From assembly GCA_014925825.1 (NCBI GenBank), contig JACGCK010000163.1, positions 36,154 to 100,153 on the forward strand: DNA of 64,000 bases, written 5' to 3'. Position 1 is the first letter of the stretch. Each line of letters opens with the position of its first letter. The DNA is from Pholiota molesta (lineage: Eukaryota; Basidiomycota; Agaricomycetes; Agaricales; Strophariaceae). A program made the translations under genes and the position numbers. The notes below the pieces were generated by a model. That model was not told the origin of the DNA and did not search any database. It saw nothing but the letters and a program-made list of their open reading frames with translations. Shown piece after piece: positions 1 to 10,290 of the stretch.

Positions 1-464
1 CGGTCGTGGAAGGGGGTCGGAGAGGGGTCGCCGGCGACGGGGGCGGAAACCGCTGGGTTCAAACTTATAAAAGGACATCTGTTTCTTGATAAACGTGAGC
101 TCAACAGTTAATGTTCATCCACAGTCAGGATTTAAATACTTATTAATTAAGCAGGACTCGTCACCTTGCTCAATGATCTTGTGTATGCTGAAGTCCACAC
201 ACTTCAAAGGTTCGATGCTGCCCATTTTTACAATATTGTCGACAATCCTGGTCCTAATTATATTCCTTGTTAACTAATAATTAATGATCTCAACAACTTC
301 AGTTATTCACTTTGTAGGCTGCCAAGGTACGATACCTGAGTATCACGTCACATGCCCGTAGGATGTGATTTCATGATGGCGCCGAGGCACGTTTCCCGTT
401 TAACGTTCAACGTTCAACGTTAACTCTCAACTCGTCTCCTGAGATCACCCAGCGTACATCAACC

Positions 465-1682
465 ATGAGTTCTGCATCACTGATCAACGTTCCTGCAGGC
501 CTACCAACGCCCGCTTCTCGCAAAGTCTCTCTCGATACACTACTACGATTGAAGTGCAAAACGATGGAAGCCGGACTCAGCGACCTACGGCTTGCGCTAA
601 AGACAATGCGGACGACCTGTGCTACGTTAGAGATGCATGCGGAGATGCTCGAGCTGGAGATCGCAAACTTGAAGAATATCCATGCAGAACCAGCTTCAAT
701 GGACCAATATGAGGGCGGGTTTCGTTCAACGATGAACAACTTGGGGGTGAGCATATATCCAAGTCGACTGATAATTATCAGAAGTGTACTAACATGTGTC
801 GTCTTCGACCACGAAGTTATCTTCAGATGTTAATAATAGGGTAATTAGCCATTCGAATTTGCTAACGCCAGTGCGTCTACATTCCTCATTTTCTATCACT
901 ATTGCGCGCTCATCAATTACTAGCCTGCTACGCCGATCAGGAGCACCGGGACATATAGAAGACATTCCCTTTCGATTTCTGTGAGTTCGATTTCAAGGTC
1001 AGCAGATAGAACTCAACTTGATTTTCTTTTTCCCTCCTATATCATTGCAGGAGAAAAGAATGCCAAAGCGTAGCTCATTGGATGCGGCTCTGGAAGATTG
1101 GGATGTCCTAGAGAGTTGCTTGGACCCAAGGCCGCGCACGAGTCGAAAACGAGTCCGATTCGCAGACGTCCAAGATAAACCCATATCAAATATAAGAAAC
1201 CAACTTCACGAATTAGTACGTACGATATATAAAAACTGTCGGCGACAGACTTGTTGCTGATAGTTGGCTGAATTACACAGCCATCGAGTTCAAGTTCTGA
1301 TTATCCTCCTCCGACACCTCTATCCTCGTTCCAACTCCCAGAGGTAATCGCGTCATTTCCTTCGGAGCCTGATGTTCGACAACTGGAGATAACGGATGTG
1401 GCACCTTCTCAGTCCGCAAATAAACTTCGTCTTTCCCGGAGAACCAAAGACTGTCGCATCAGGATTCGGGCAGGAGACAGGATATCCGCACAGAATGTTT
1501 TGCACCGCAAAAGGACGAAGACGCGCTGGGATCCGAGTACCGGGAAGCGCGTCCCCGTTGCTACAGCTGTTGTGGATGGCAGCAGAAACGGGGAGTTGAC
1601 ATTCAACGTCCCGACAGAAGGCGACGATAATCATGAATTGCGACTGAGCGAAAGTTTCTCTAAAACGTCGTTAGTAAAGTGA
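465..1682 (+). CDS. uncharacterised coiled-coil protein, 4 exons
   Basis: I do not recognise this gene. Exons 465-746, 924-980, 1051-1215 and 1281-1682 join in frame to give 301 residues. Every intron has a GT-AG boundary and all phases are 0. Residues about 20-75 form a heptad-rich coiled coil (many Leu and Glu/Lys). They are followed by a short Ser/Thr/Arg-rich stretch, a basic segment with an RKRVRFAD core, and a Pro/Ser-rich linker. The C-terminal part is strongly basic. The 19-residue second exon is supported because its phase matches both neighbours and a stop lies just upstream of its acceptor. The layout (coiled coil plus basic tail with phospho-acceptor-like sites) would suit a scaffold or chromatin-associated protein, but no domain supports that. 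The gene is convergent with the NTF2-like gene downstream. Confidence 0.6.
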
Positions 1683-1793
1683 GCTTGAATTTATAATGTA
1701 ACTTTTTATTGTGATGTTCGGGAGTGTACGAATGGTTTACTACGATGTAGACTTGAACAGGTCTTCTCACAAGTGGCATTGTTGTTTAAGAGT

Positions 1794-2501
1794 TTAAGTC
1801 GCAGGCTTTTCGTGATGAATTTCTGCAGCCTGAGGAGGTATTCCTGGGAAATGTATCGGGGCCGCCTTTTGGATCGAGGTGATGAATAACTCAGTAATGC
1901 GTAATCGACTTCCATCGCCGGCAGGTTCAGCTTCCGGTTTGTGGTCGATTCTAGATATCCCCGAAAAATTAATTCGTTGAAAAGCAGCTAGAGCTGTACG
2001 AATTTCATACTTTGCACTGAATGTATTGAAATTGAATCTTTGTGCAGGACCTGCACGAATCCTGAACTTCATCGAGCTCTTGATAACGAAGAATCCGGAA
2101 ATGATGCCACCCTAATAATGGATTTCAGTATGCGTCCTACAGTACGTGACAGTAAACCGCACCTTCACATCTTCTTCTTTCTCAGTGGAAGATGGGGATG
2201 CATCTATCAGCTCCTTCCAATTCACCGTGGCGTGAGTGACAGCGAAGTTCGCACTGTTGAGCCTGGCAAGGTATGTATCCTGCGATACCTTCTCGTGATT
2301 CATGTAGATTGAAGCATCGATGTCGAAAGTGGTATAATACAACGCTTTGAAGTCGGCTTCCTCTGTTGGAGGCACGGCCTCGTATAGTCCACTGATGCGC
2401 GATTGAAGCCACAGAGACAAGGGGGTTGATTGAATGTAGTCGGATGCCAGAGGATCAGACAGCGACGGATCCTTGAGATTCGGCTGGTCCTCTTGAGGCA
2501 T
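1794..2501 (-). CDS. NTF2-like (SnoaL-type fold) protein
   Basis: Two exons on the minus strand (2501-2151, then 2111-1794) give 222 residues. I chose the start MPQEDQP; upstream codons in the same frame look like 5' leader. The central part alternates a hydrophobic helix (residues about 25-45) with strands containing YYTTFDIDASI and ANFAVTHATVNWKEL. It then continues into strands after the intron (GIISGFFVIKSSMKFRI), the usual order of an NTF2-like cone fold. Agarics carry many small proteins of this class, most of unknown ligand. The donor is weak (GTCACG), so the junction could shift by a few bases. The gene diverges from the carbonic anhydrase gene, and the intergenic stretch carries a GATA palindrome. 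Confidence 0.6.
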
Positions 2502-2626
2502 TTTGGTGTGAGGGGATATAAGGAAGGTCAGAATGAGAAAACGTAGTATGTTGTGGATGAAATCAAGCATGCGAAATGGGTGCACAGGCGATTAGCCTCG
2601 GGTTGAAGTGACGTAGCTATATGTTT

Positions 2627-2677
2627 CATCTTATCTTATCTTCTGCACGGCTCCTCGTAGTAAGATAAGATAAGATG
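2627..2677. promoter_or_regulatory. GATA-motif palindrome in divergent promoter
   Basis: Two perfect 16-base inverted arms (2627-2642 and 2662-2677) are separated by 19 bases. Each arm is a run of AGATAAG/CTTATCT units, the core of fungal GATA-factor sites. It lies between the starts of the NTF2-like gene (2501, minus) and the carbonic anhydrase gene (2844, plus), so it could serve both. Binding by a GATA factor (nitrogen, iron or light regulators in fungi) is inferred. Confidence 0.55.
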
Positions 2678-2843
2678 GACGATCAATCGCACGTGGGGTG
2701 ATCGAGCCAGGTGGCTGTGCAAGCCAAGCGCTGCCACAAATTTAGCTTGCCATGGTCCGAATAACTTGTCCCTTGACTCCTCTTTTCCTTCCCGACTCCA
2801 ATTCTGCTCATTTACGCGTCTACTACGGTGTTCGTCTGCAGAA

Positions 2844-4418
2844 ATGCCTTTCTCTATGCTTGGTCAAAGCTCGAAAGCCACGACAGCAAATGTCATTCGA
2901 ACGCATACGCACAGCAGCAAAATATACGCGCATGGATTACACACTCGGTCTGCTGCTGGTGCGGTCCAAAGCGCACACAAATCGCACACTACCATGAAAA
3001 GAAACGCATCCAGGGCTGAGCCTCCAAACTTTTTACCTACGATGCAACAACACCGTTGCGTACACAATCGCGCCAGCCGACTATGTTCAAAAGAGGCCAG
3101 CGGACGGACCATGCTGACGACAAAACCAACGTATGGCGCTTCTTATGTGACCAAACGCGCGAGGTCGACGATCGCGGAACTATTTCGAGGCAACGAAGAG
3201 TATATGGCAAATATGTCGAAAGAGAATCCTGGGCTGTTAGCGAGTTTAGCCAACGAGGGGCAACGTATGTTCTTATTCAATCGTGTATCAGCTTGACTTA
3301 TGACTGTCTTTCTCCTTCCTTCAAGGGCCCCCATTTATGCTGGTAGACTGCTCAGATAGTAGGTCTGTGTAATTAATAGTCGTACCAACGAAAACCCCTC
3401 TTACCACCCTCGCGTTCGTTCACTTTATAGGGTAAACGAGCAAGGTATCTTCTCAGCCCAACCTGGGACCATTTTTACCGCTGGAAACATCGCGAATCGC
3501 TTCGATGAGGACGACCTAAACTCGTACGTTTTTCTTTGGCGAACCCGTGCTCCATGCTCCGGCCTCCCTATGATCACATTCCACCCCAGCTGACGTTCAT
3601 GCTTCTGCTCTTCTTTCGCCCGCAGGAACGCCGTACTATCGTTTGCCGTGGAGACACTGAAAGTCAAGCATGTAGTAGTGCTGGGACATTATGGCTGTGG
3701 AGGTGTTGCTGCGGCGATGATGCCGCTCACGAGCCCTCCTAAACGACCTGCGGATATTGCAGTGCAAGGATGGATATCGCCTATTCGACAGATTTACGAA
3801 ACGTCAACGAGGTTCATTTTTCTCCCATATCGAGCGTCATTATGCTCGCTCTGTTAACCTTGGAGTTGCCATTTCATAGGGAGGAGATCGTCGCACATCG
3901 AGAAAAAAGTAAAATTCACCCGCCAACCACCCATCCACATCTTCATGACCGTACGCTTCAATTCTAAATTTCCATTTCCTCGTCCTAATCGTTCCCTTCC
4001 TATAGCTGCCTTCCGCGCCCTCGTCGAAGAGAATGTAAAATCCAACGTTTTAAAAATTGCAAACTCTACCGTCGTTCGTGAAGTAAGTTTCGATTCGTTT
4101 CCGCCTTCCATATCTATTTTTACTGATCCTTCCTCTTACCTTCTGTTTCCGTAGCTTTTCGCTGCCGCAGCGTCAGCTTCGACGTCCTCACTTTCCTCAG
4201 CGTCGCCACCAGCATCATCAGCCATCGCTACCTCACAAGAAACGACACCGATTCCCGAGATCTACATCCACGGCTGGGTCTACGATGTCGAGAACGGCAA
4301 AGTGTCCGATCTGAACGTGTCTGTTGGCCCTGCTGGACGCGATCTGCCGTTCAGCCCGTTTCCGGTCATCCCTGCTGGCGTTGAATGCAAGTCCGGCAAA
4401 CATGGCGGGGGCTGTTAG
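2844..4418 (+). CDS. beta-carbonic anhydrase
   Basis: Reversible hydration of CO2 to bicarbonate. Seven exons (2844-3264, 3326-3362, 3431-3523, 3626-3811, 3880-3908, 4006-4082, 4155-4418) give 368 residues with all phases consistent. Zinc ligands and catalytic dyad are visible: the C-x-D-x-R motif in [12 protein letters not shown], split between exons 2 and 3, and the H-x2-C motif in LGHYGCGG. The typical C-terminal strand [16 protein letters not shown] is present. The catalytic part is of normal family length, but about 100 residues precede it. That segment is rich in Arg, Lys, His and Ser with few acids, which suggests a mitochondrial targeting region if the first ATG is used; in-frame Met codons further in (for example MLTTKPTYG) would give a cytosolic form. 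The last exon carries an Ala/Ser-rich insert after NSTVVRE. Identification is firm; localisation is inference. Confidence 0.92.
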
Positions 4419-4469
4419 CGATGAAATGCACTACGAGAGATCACGTCTCCTGCGAATTTCTGACCTATA

Positions 4470-4720
4470 TAACATGTGTTCACATGCCTGAGCGTGTCAA
4501 TGTGTTCCCTGAAATTTGAAGAGATGACCGTGAACTGGTCCCACCTTACGCATGTTGTTGTAGCGGGATCGAGGGTCGAAAAATTGAACGTTTTAGATGT
4601 CGAGGATATTTTCACCTGCTTTCCGCTACTGCACTTTTGCAACGTTGATATTGAGTGCTCCCTTACTGCGCTCGAAAAATGTACTCCATTCTTACTTGCA
4701 TATCATTCCAGAATCCACTG
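4470..4720 (+). pseudogene. F-box protein fragment (middle region)
   Basis: About 80 codons resemble the middle of the intact F-box protein at 6968-8753: FEEMTVNWSHLTHVV here against IEEMRVNWSHLTHII there, followed by a matching stretch up to a FCNVDIECS / CSIHISSA region. There is no F-box, no start and no C-terminal part, and the frame decays afterwards. It sits directly behind the carbonic anhydrase gene. It is a dead fragment, the first of several in this window. Confidence 0.7.
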
Positions 4721-5096
4721 GGGCTATCCGGGAAAACTACGCATCCTTTGGATGGCGGGCTCGTCTACTAGTATTATCCCTCGGGAAAAACAATATCGTT
4801 ATGCGATTTATGATCATAATATGAACGTTCCCATTATTCATGGAAAGGTTATGAGCTTATGGTATAGTTGAAGACATTTGAACTCGTTGTGGGTTGTTGC
4901 CCCTGCAAGTTGGGTTTACCAACGCATGCGCGTGTTGCCTGACAGAAGACTCGATATGGCCGCTATTTGCCGATTGGCAATGGCATGGTAAGTGGATTTC
5001 GGCAGGAATGGATGTGGTTCTGTAAGGTCAGATACCTTGTATTTCATTCGGTTCAATTTAGTTCGATTTGCTTGGATTTTCGGTATTGCAAAATAA

Positions 5097-5711
5097 ATGA
5101 AAGTCCAAACGACCCTGCCAGATAAATTGAGTTATATTTACTTCTGTGTGGTTTTACTTGGTTCTGCGCCATTTTCACTGGGAATATTCAAACCGCAATT
5201 GAATTTCACCACCATCAGGATGCTACAGGATGCTTCGGCCTCTACCCCGCCGTCTGACGCGCAACCTCAAATACAGTACCCAAGCCGTCCGTCCCCGAAG
5301 AACCCACCTCGACACTCGGTCATCGGTGGCTATGTGATTGACAATGCCACCTGCGTTGCTTGGGGTTCTCGCATACTTATGACGCCGCTGAATCCCGAAA
5401 TTCCGAATGATTCCCTCGCGGCTTTCACCGTCATCATGCGGAAGGTTGAAAACAAGCCCCATCGCGGATTTTTTACTATGGTTGGCTCAGAAAGCTACAT
5501 CGTCGTGACTCAATCAGCGCCATTTCGTGGGTGGAAGGGGATGGATCCAGAACTGATACCTAAATTTGAAGAGGGAGAACGCGAGGCTTATGTTCGGGAG
5601 CTTCTTAAGGCAGAAGGTGGGCTTACCGTTATTTGTATTCCTTCGACACCTTTATACAACATGGGCTTCGCAGGTGTCACTCAATATGAATTCAGAACAG
5701 AGTTGTATTAG
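5097..5711 (+). CDS. hypothetical protein, single exon
   Basis: I do not recognise this gene. An uninterrupted frame of 204 codons; the more likely start may be the internal Met at 5220 (MLQDASAST), giving 163 residues, because the 40 residues before it look like translated leader. The predicted product has a Pro/Ser-rich N-terminus, a GGYVIDNATC segment and alternating hydrophobic strands (TVIMRKVEN, SESYIVVTQ, GLTVICIPS) that suggest a small alpha/beta domain. There is no signal peptide with the internal start; with the first Met a hydrophobic stretch (YIYFCVVLLGSAPFSLG) could act as one. It lies between F-box fragments, so it could be part of a young or decaying family. Confidence 0.45.
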   Translation: MKVQTTLPDKLSYIYFCVVLLGSAPFSLGIFKPQLNFTTIRMLQDASASTPPSDAQPQIQYPSRPSPKNPPRHSVIGGYVIDNATCVAWGSRILMTPLNPEIPNDSLAAFTVIMRKVENKPHRGFFTMVGSESYIVVTQSAPFRGWKGMDPELIPKFEEGEREAYVRELLKAEGGLTVICIPSTPLYNMGFAGVTQYEFRTELY

Positions 5712-5929
5712 CTCATCTGACTTTCTGAAGGCGGTGAAGGATGAATCAATGACGGGGTACTTACTTGTCTGTCATACTGTCATTGTAGTCGTTTTCCGTC
5801 TGGGGTGGGGGAGATATTGCCGATTCGTTTGATGCGTAGCTTGCCGCGCGACAGACTTTTGACAGCCTCACCATTTGACTTGTATCTACCATCTACCAAC
5901 ATTTGAAGCCTTTACTGCAGGACATTCGG

Positions 5930-6700
5930 ATGGTTAGTATCTCACGCTTTACGCGCCTAACTCACTCGAATATCATTCCAGAACTCAGATTTCAATTCCC
6001 CTTTCTCAGAACACGTTCACACCAACTATGTTCCGTCGAGTAGAGAGAAAGCACATAGTTCGCAACTTCTCGTCGCACCGCAAAAGGAAGTATGTGTACT
6101 TGACGCCGAAATCATAGAGCTCCAGAAGAAATTCAACGAGATCAAGGCAAGAAGGGATGGCCTCTTTACCATTGTTACGGAGCATCGACGCTTGCTCGCC
6201 CTTTCAATTCGACGTGTACCAGACAACATTCTGAAGATCACATTCATCGATTATTTGCCAACTCATCGTAATGCGAAAATGGCCCTTTCTGAGGCTCCTC
6301 TTCGTCGCTTTCGAGAAATGGGCCAACACCAGCTCCGAATCGCCCACTCTATCTCCCGAACCTACACGTCGTCAATTTTAATTCGAAGGACTTGGATATG
6401 CATGTACGGGACCGGGAAGTCTTTGACTTCATTCAAAGCAAGATGATCATTGCTTCTCGGCCGTCGGAAATTCAAGTAGCAGCGCTGACCAGGGTACTTA
6501 TCATTCACCTTATTGAACGATATGGAAATCGATATTCGCGCTCGGTTTTCGGATTATATTGCTAACGGTCTGAAGCTGCATCTCACATACCTCAGTCCTT
6601 CATTCCGACGTCGATTTCCTTGCGAGAGCTACTTAAGCGATTCAAATTTCATCATCACGATCGTCATCGCCATCGCCAGATGAAGCAAGTTATCTATAAC
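5930..6700 (+). pseudogene. F-box protein pseudogene with internal deletion
   Basis: Start ATG at 5930-5932 is followed at once by an intron (5933-5981). The reading frame then runs through a TNYVPSSREKAH segment, a coiled coil (VLDAEIIELQKKFNEIKARR) and the F-box start (RRVPDNILKITFIDYLP). It stops matching after ALSEAPL, near 6300. From about 6340 the sequence resumes with the C-terminal part of the family (DREVFDFIQSKM, compare DRELLDFIRSRM in the intact copy), out of frame and with further breaks. Against the intact paralogue at 6968-8753 about 1.1 kb of the middle is missing. It is a nonfunctional relic. Confidence 0.75.
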
Positions 6701-6967
6701 ATTGTTCGCATTATTTACCTATCGAAGTAGCCATCTATGTATGCTTTCAAGAAATGACTTTCTCTGCTTCAAAGTGATGTGTTCGATAATGGGTGTAATT
6801 ATCAGCTCGCTCTTTTCCGGCCCGAGGCAGTGCTCTGTCTGACTAAGGCTTTGGCGATGGTCGGAAACCTTCTCTTGACTTGCTTTTGACCTTGTTCTGA
6901 ACCTGGAACGATTTAACTCATTTGAGTCCATCTGGCCAACCTGTATCATCTCAGAACATGATATAGA

Positions 6968-8753
6968 ATGGTATGTGGGCGAAAACTGTGTTATCACTGG
7001 CCGACTGATATGGTATTGGCGTTAGCCCATCATATCGCCATTCACGGAAGTTCTAAGAACCAACTATGTTCCTACCCTACTCGACATCGACGTTATTGAA
7101 CGAACATTAGAACTCCCCAGTTCTGAACGAAAGGCACTTGAGGATCAGCTACAGCAGCTGCAGGAACAGCTCGAGACAAAGAGAGAGATGCGGGACATTT
7201 TATCAAGGAGTATCGCTGAGCACCACAACCTTCTCACTCCCTTTCGTTGCTTGCCTGACGATATCCTGAGCGAGGTTTTCATGGCCTGTCTCCCCACAAC
7301 ACATGACGCGCTTATGAACTGCAACGAGCCTCCTTTGGTTCTTGGTTATGTTTGCAGAAGATGGCGTTCTGTCGCCTATTATACGCCACGTCTATGGGCA
7401 ACTCTACATATTGTGATTCCGACTTCTCCAACCGGGCCTTTCAATACTGACATGATGATGGATCTCAACCAGAATCATGAACAACATGTATGGCACCATC
7501 AAATTAGAATTTCTACCTGGCTTCGTCGTTCCAAAACCTGCCCGCTCTCTATATCTATCTTTGACTCTAATTCATCCCAAAGATCAACCGCGCCTGTAGC
7601 GAAATCGTATTATAAATTGGTGTATAACTTTTCTGACCGAATCTGGCGCCTTGATCTCAACCTCCTAAGTCACCAATCAATATCCGTCCTTGTCGCAACC
7701 GCCCCATCCACCTCTTTTCCACATCTCCGAGTTCTCCTCTTAAAATTTCACCGTCGTCTCCGCCGTCAGGCCGTCGAAAACTGGAAGGACAGTGGCCTTC
7801 TGAATGTCCCAACCCTAAAGTGCTTGAGCATAGCGCAGTGCCCTCTTCATATTGAAGAGATGCGTGTAAATTGGTCGCATCTTACCCATATTATAGCCAC
7901 TGGACCAGGCGCGCAGAAATTGAACAGTTCGGATGCTCAGAAGATCCTCGTCCACTCTCCGCGACTGCAACTTTGCTCCATCCATATTTCAAGCGCCATA
8001 AATACGTACACGCCATGTATTGCATTTTCGCTCCCATACCTCCATACCCTTTCTCTGATCGATAACTCTACTTGCTTGGGCGAGATCTTCCAGTACGCCG
8101 ATATCCCTTCCCTTCGTGATCTCACGTATCATTCCAAATTATGCCCAGCTCTCGACCGGCGTTCCCCCTTGCTTGTCATACTCTCTCATACAAATCTGAA
8201 ACTTGAACGCCTGACAACGAATATCCAGTTCTACACTCTGGGTGACCTTGTTGAGTGTTTCGACATGACTCCTCATCTAACTCATCTTACCAACATCCAT
8301 TGTGGCTCGGGGGGTTCTTCCAACCAACGTCGATATCGCCATTCCCTTCCTGTCGCTCATAAAATGCTATCCGCATTATTGGGTCTCCTAACACCAGCCC
8401 AGGATTTCCCGGTTCTCCTGCCCAATCTGCAGGTTGTCAGCTTGGATATGAAAGGCCTGTATATGCAAGTATCCGATAGGGAGCTCCTGGATTTCATTCG
8501 ATCAAGAATGGACAACGCCTACCAGAAGGCATATGCGGAAGTTCGGGTCGCGGCACTGACAGAGATCTCGTTCGTGTCGACGGAGATGAGGGAGATTGAC
8601 ATTCGCGCCCAACTTGCGGAGTACATAGCCGATGGGATGAAGTTGAATCTCACGTATCCTGGGTTCGCTAGTCCGTCGCCTATGGCTCGCTCCGTATATC
8701 TCCCACATATTGAAGGTCAGACACGGCAAACAGATTATGTTGATTATTTGTAG
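6968..8753 (+). CDS. F-box protein (coiled coil plus F-box)
   Basis: Predicted substrate receptor of an SCF ubiquitin ligase. Proposed exons are 6968-6970 (only the ATG) and 7026-8753, giving 576 residues. Order: SPFTEVLRTNYVP signature, coiled coil (residues about 30-75, LEDQLQQLQEQLETK), F-box (LTPFRCLPDDILSEVFMACLP) continuing into VCRRWRSVAYYTPRLWATLHI, then a long LRR-like region. This is the abundant agaric F-box family with a coiled coil immediately before the F-box; most members have no known target. The one-codon first exon is inferred from the in-frame stop before the acceptor at 7026 and from the same arrangement in the copies at 5930 and 19643. No internal breaks are seen. Two dead relatives lie just upstream. 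Confidence 0.85.
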
Positions 8754-10290
8754 CGTTGGTATATAGTATCGTCTCTATGCATTCAAATGCAAGTTTGTAC
8801 CTGGACATCCTTTCCACCTCGCTGCGTTGCAGTGATAATTTCCATCCTTTATTTTGTCGCTTGTAAAAGTTGTAATCTGTGTGCTGACGCCGGACGTTAG
8901 CTATACGACGTACGTTACCCAACTCAAAGAAGAATTACTCTAATGGAGGGGCCGCAATGCAAACATAGCGATGTTCCCAAGGTCGCTATACATCACACCC
9001 CGCTTGGAATTGGAACGCGAGTGTGGTATATGGCGGTGGGGTCGGTGAAGGCCTGATCAGCCGCACAGGCGGCGCTGCCCATATCGGTTTCCGCGCCTGA
9101 GGATTCCGGCCCCAGGTACCGCGCCAAGATCATAGTTGTCAAAATCATGGAGGTCGTCGACGAAGGACTCGGACCCACAACCGACATTGTGAACGTCCTC
9201 GGCGACATCCTGGGCGATCTCCCAGGCGCTGTCTAGCGCGATTTCCACACTTGCGAGTGCGAGCTGCCTTGCTGGGATCTTGGATGTCGAGACCCGGGAG
9301 GACGCGGACGGAGAACCCGGGCCCACTGCTGCTGAGATCGTAAACTTTGTGTGGGAGATGTTCGTCGGAGAGCACACGGGCGCAAACGAGAACCCGGTTT
9401 ATTCACGCCCTGATGTGCCTGCACCGCGTGTCCCACCACCTCGCGCTGCCCGTCGCGCCCGCGTCGCGCGTCAACGGCGGGCTGCGGCGCGCGGATGGTG
9501 CAGATGAGCATCATACTGAGCCCACCCTTCTCTGGCGTCTGCAGCCGTCGAGTCGTACTGATAGCGCCGGCTGACAACCTTCACGGAGAGGAGGGACACG
9601 CGGCGGTTGCGGATGGTGGTTTTGAGATGGTGGCAACGGCGGGGTGGATGGTGTAGCCCCGCCGTAAGGGTCTGCACACCGCGGAGGCTGCAACATTGCA
9701 ACCGCCTTGTACGTGCAGACCGTCAAGCGAAACGGCGGTGGCAGGCCTAGAGCGGCAGCGACCGCGACCCAAGATCCATGGCGGGTGTGTTTGTGTTACA
9801 CAAGTCGTTTGCGTTATTCGTGTCCACGCATCCGTGTTAGTCTTCTATTACTTGCTTGATTGTGTCGCATCCGTTACGATTGTTCGCGTTTTTTTGAGTC
9901 GTTCATGCGCTTTGCATCGGTTGCATTGCTAATGTCGGGCCCGCTGTTGTTCGCGTTCGCTTCATTCGTCGTAGAAGGGACACCTGACAGTTGTCAGTCG
10001 CAATTATTCATCATTTATATGAGGCTAACAACGTATTTTGGATGGCGGATGTCGACGATCCGCTTGAGCCCTCCTTCCTCTGCTACCCTCCAGGCGTCAT
10101 GTTAGCACCGGTCCACATCTCTCATTGGAGAGGAGGGACACGAGGCAGTCGTTAATGGCAGTCAGAGTCGGCGGCGGCGGTGGCGGCGGTGGTGAAGTTG
10201 GTGGTGGGTGTGAACTCAGAAATCGCCTTTTATATTCAACTGATGGGGCGTCCTCAAATACAAACACGTGCAAAGCAAGACCTGTATCAC
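8754..10290. other. no supported gene
   Basis: Past the F-box gene the stretch is GC-rich around 9000-9800 and holds only short frames on both strands that overlap each other and match no domain I know. A weak direct similarity links about 9490-9660 with 10040-10210: both contain a GGAGAGGAGGGACACG core followed by GGTGG-rich sequence. It may be a decayed gene or transposon. Confidence 0.4.

Noticed and set aside
8993..9577. Overlapping minus-strand frames in a GC-rich stretch
   Set aside because: Three frames of similar length overlap each other, none matches a family I know, and no splice pattern joins them.
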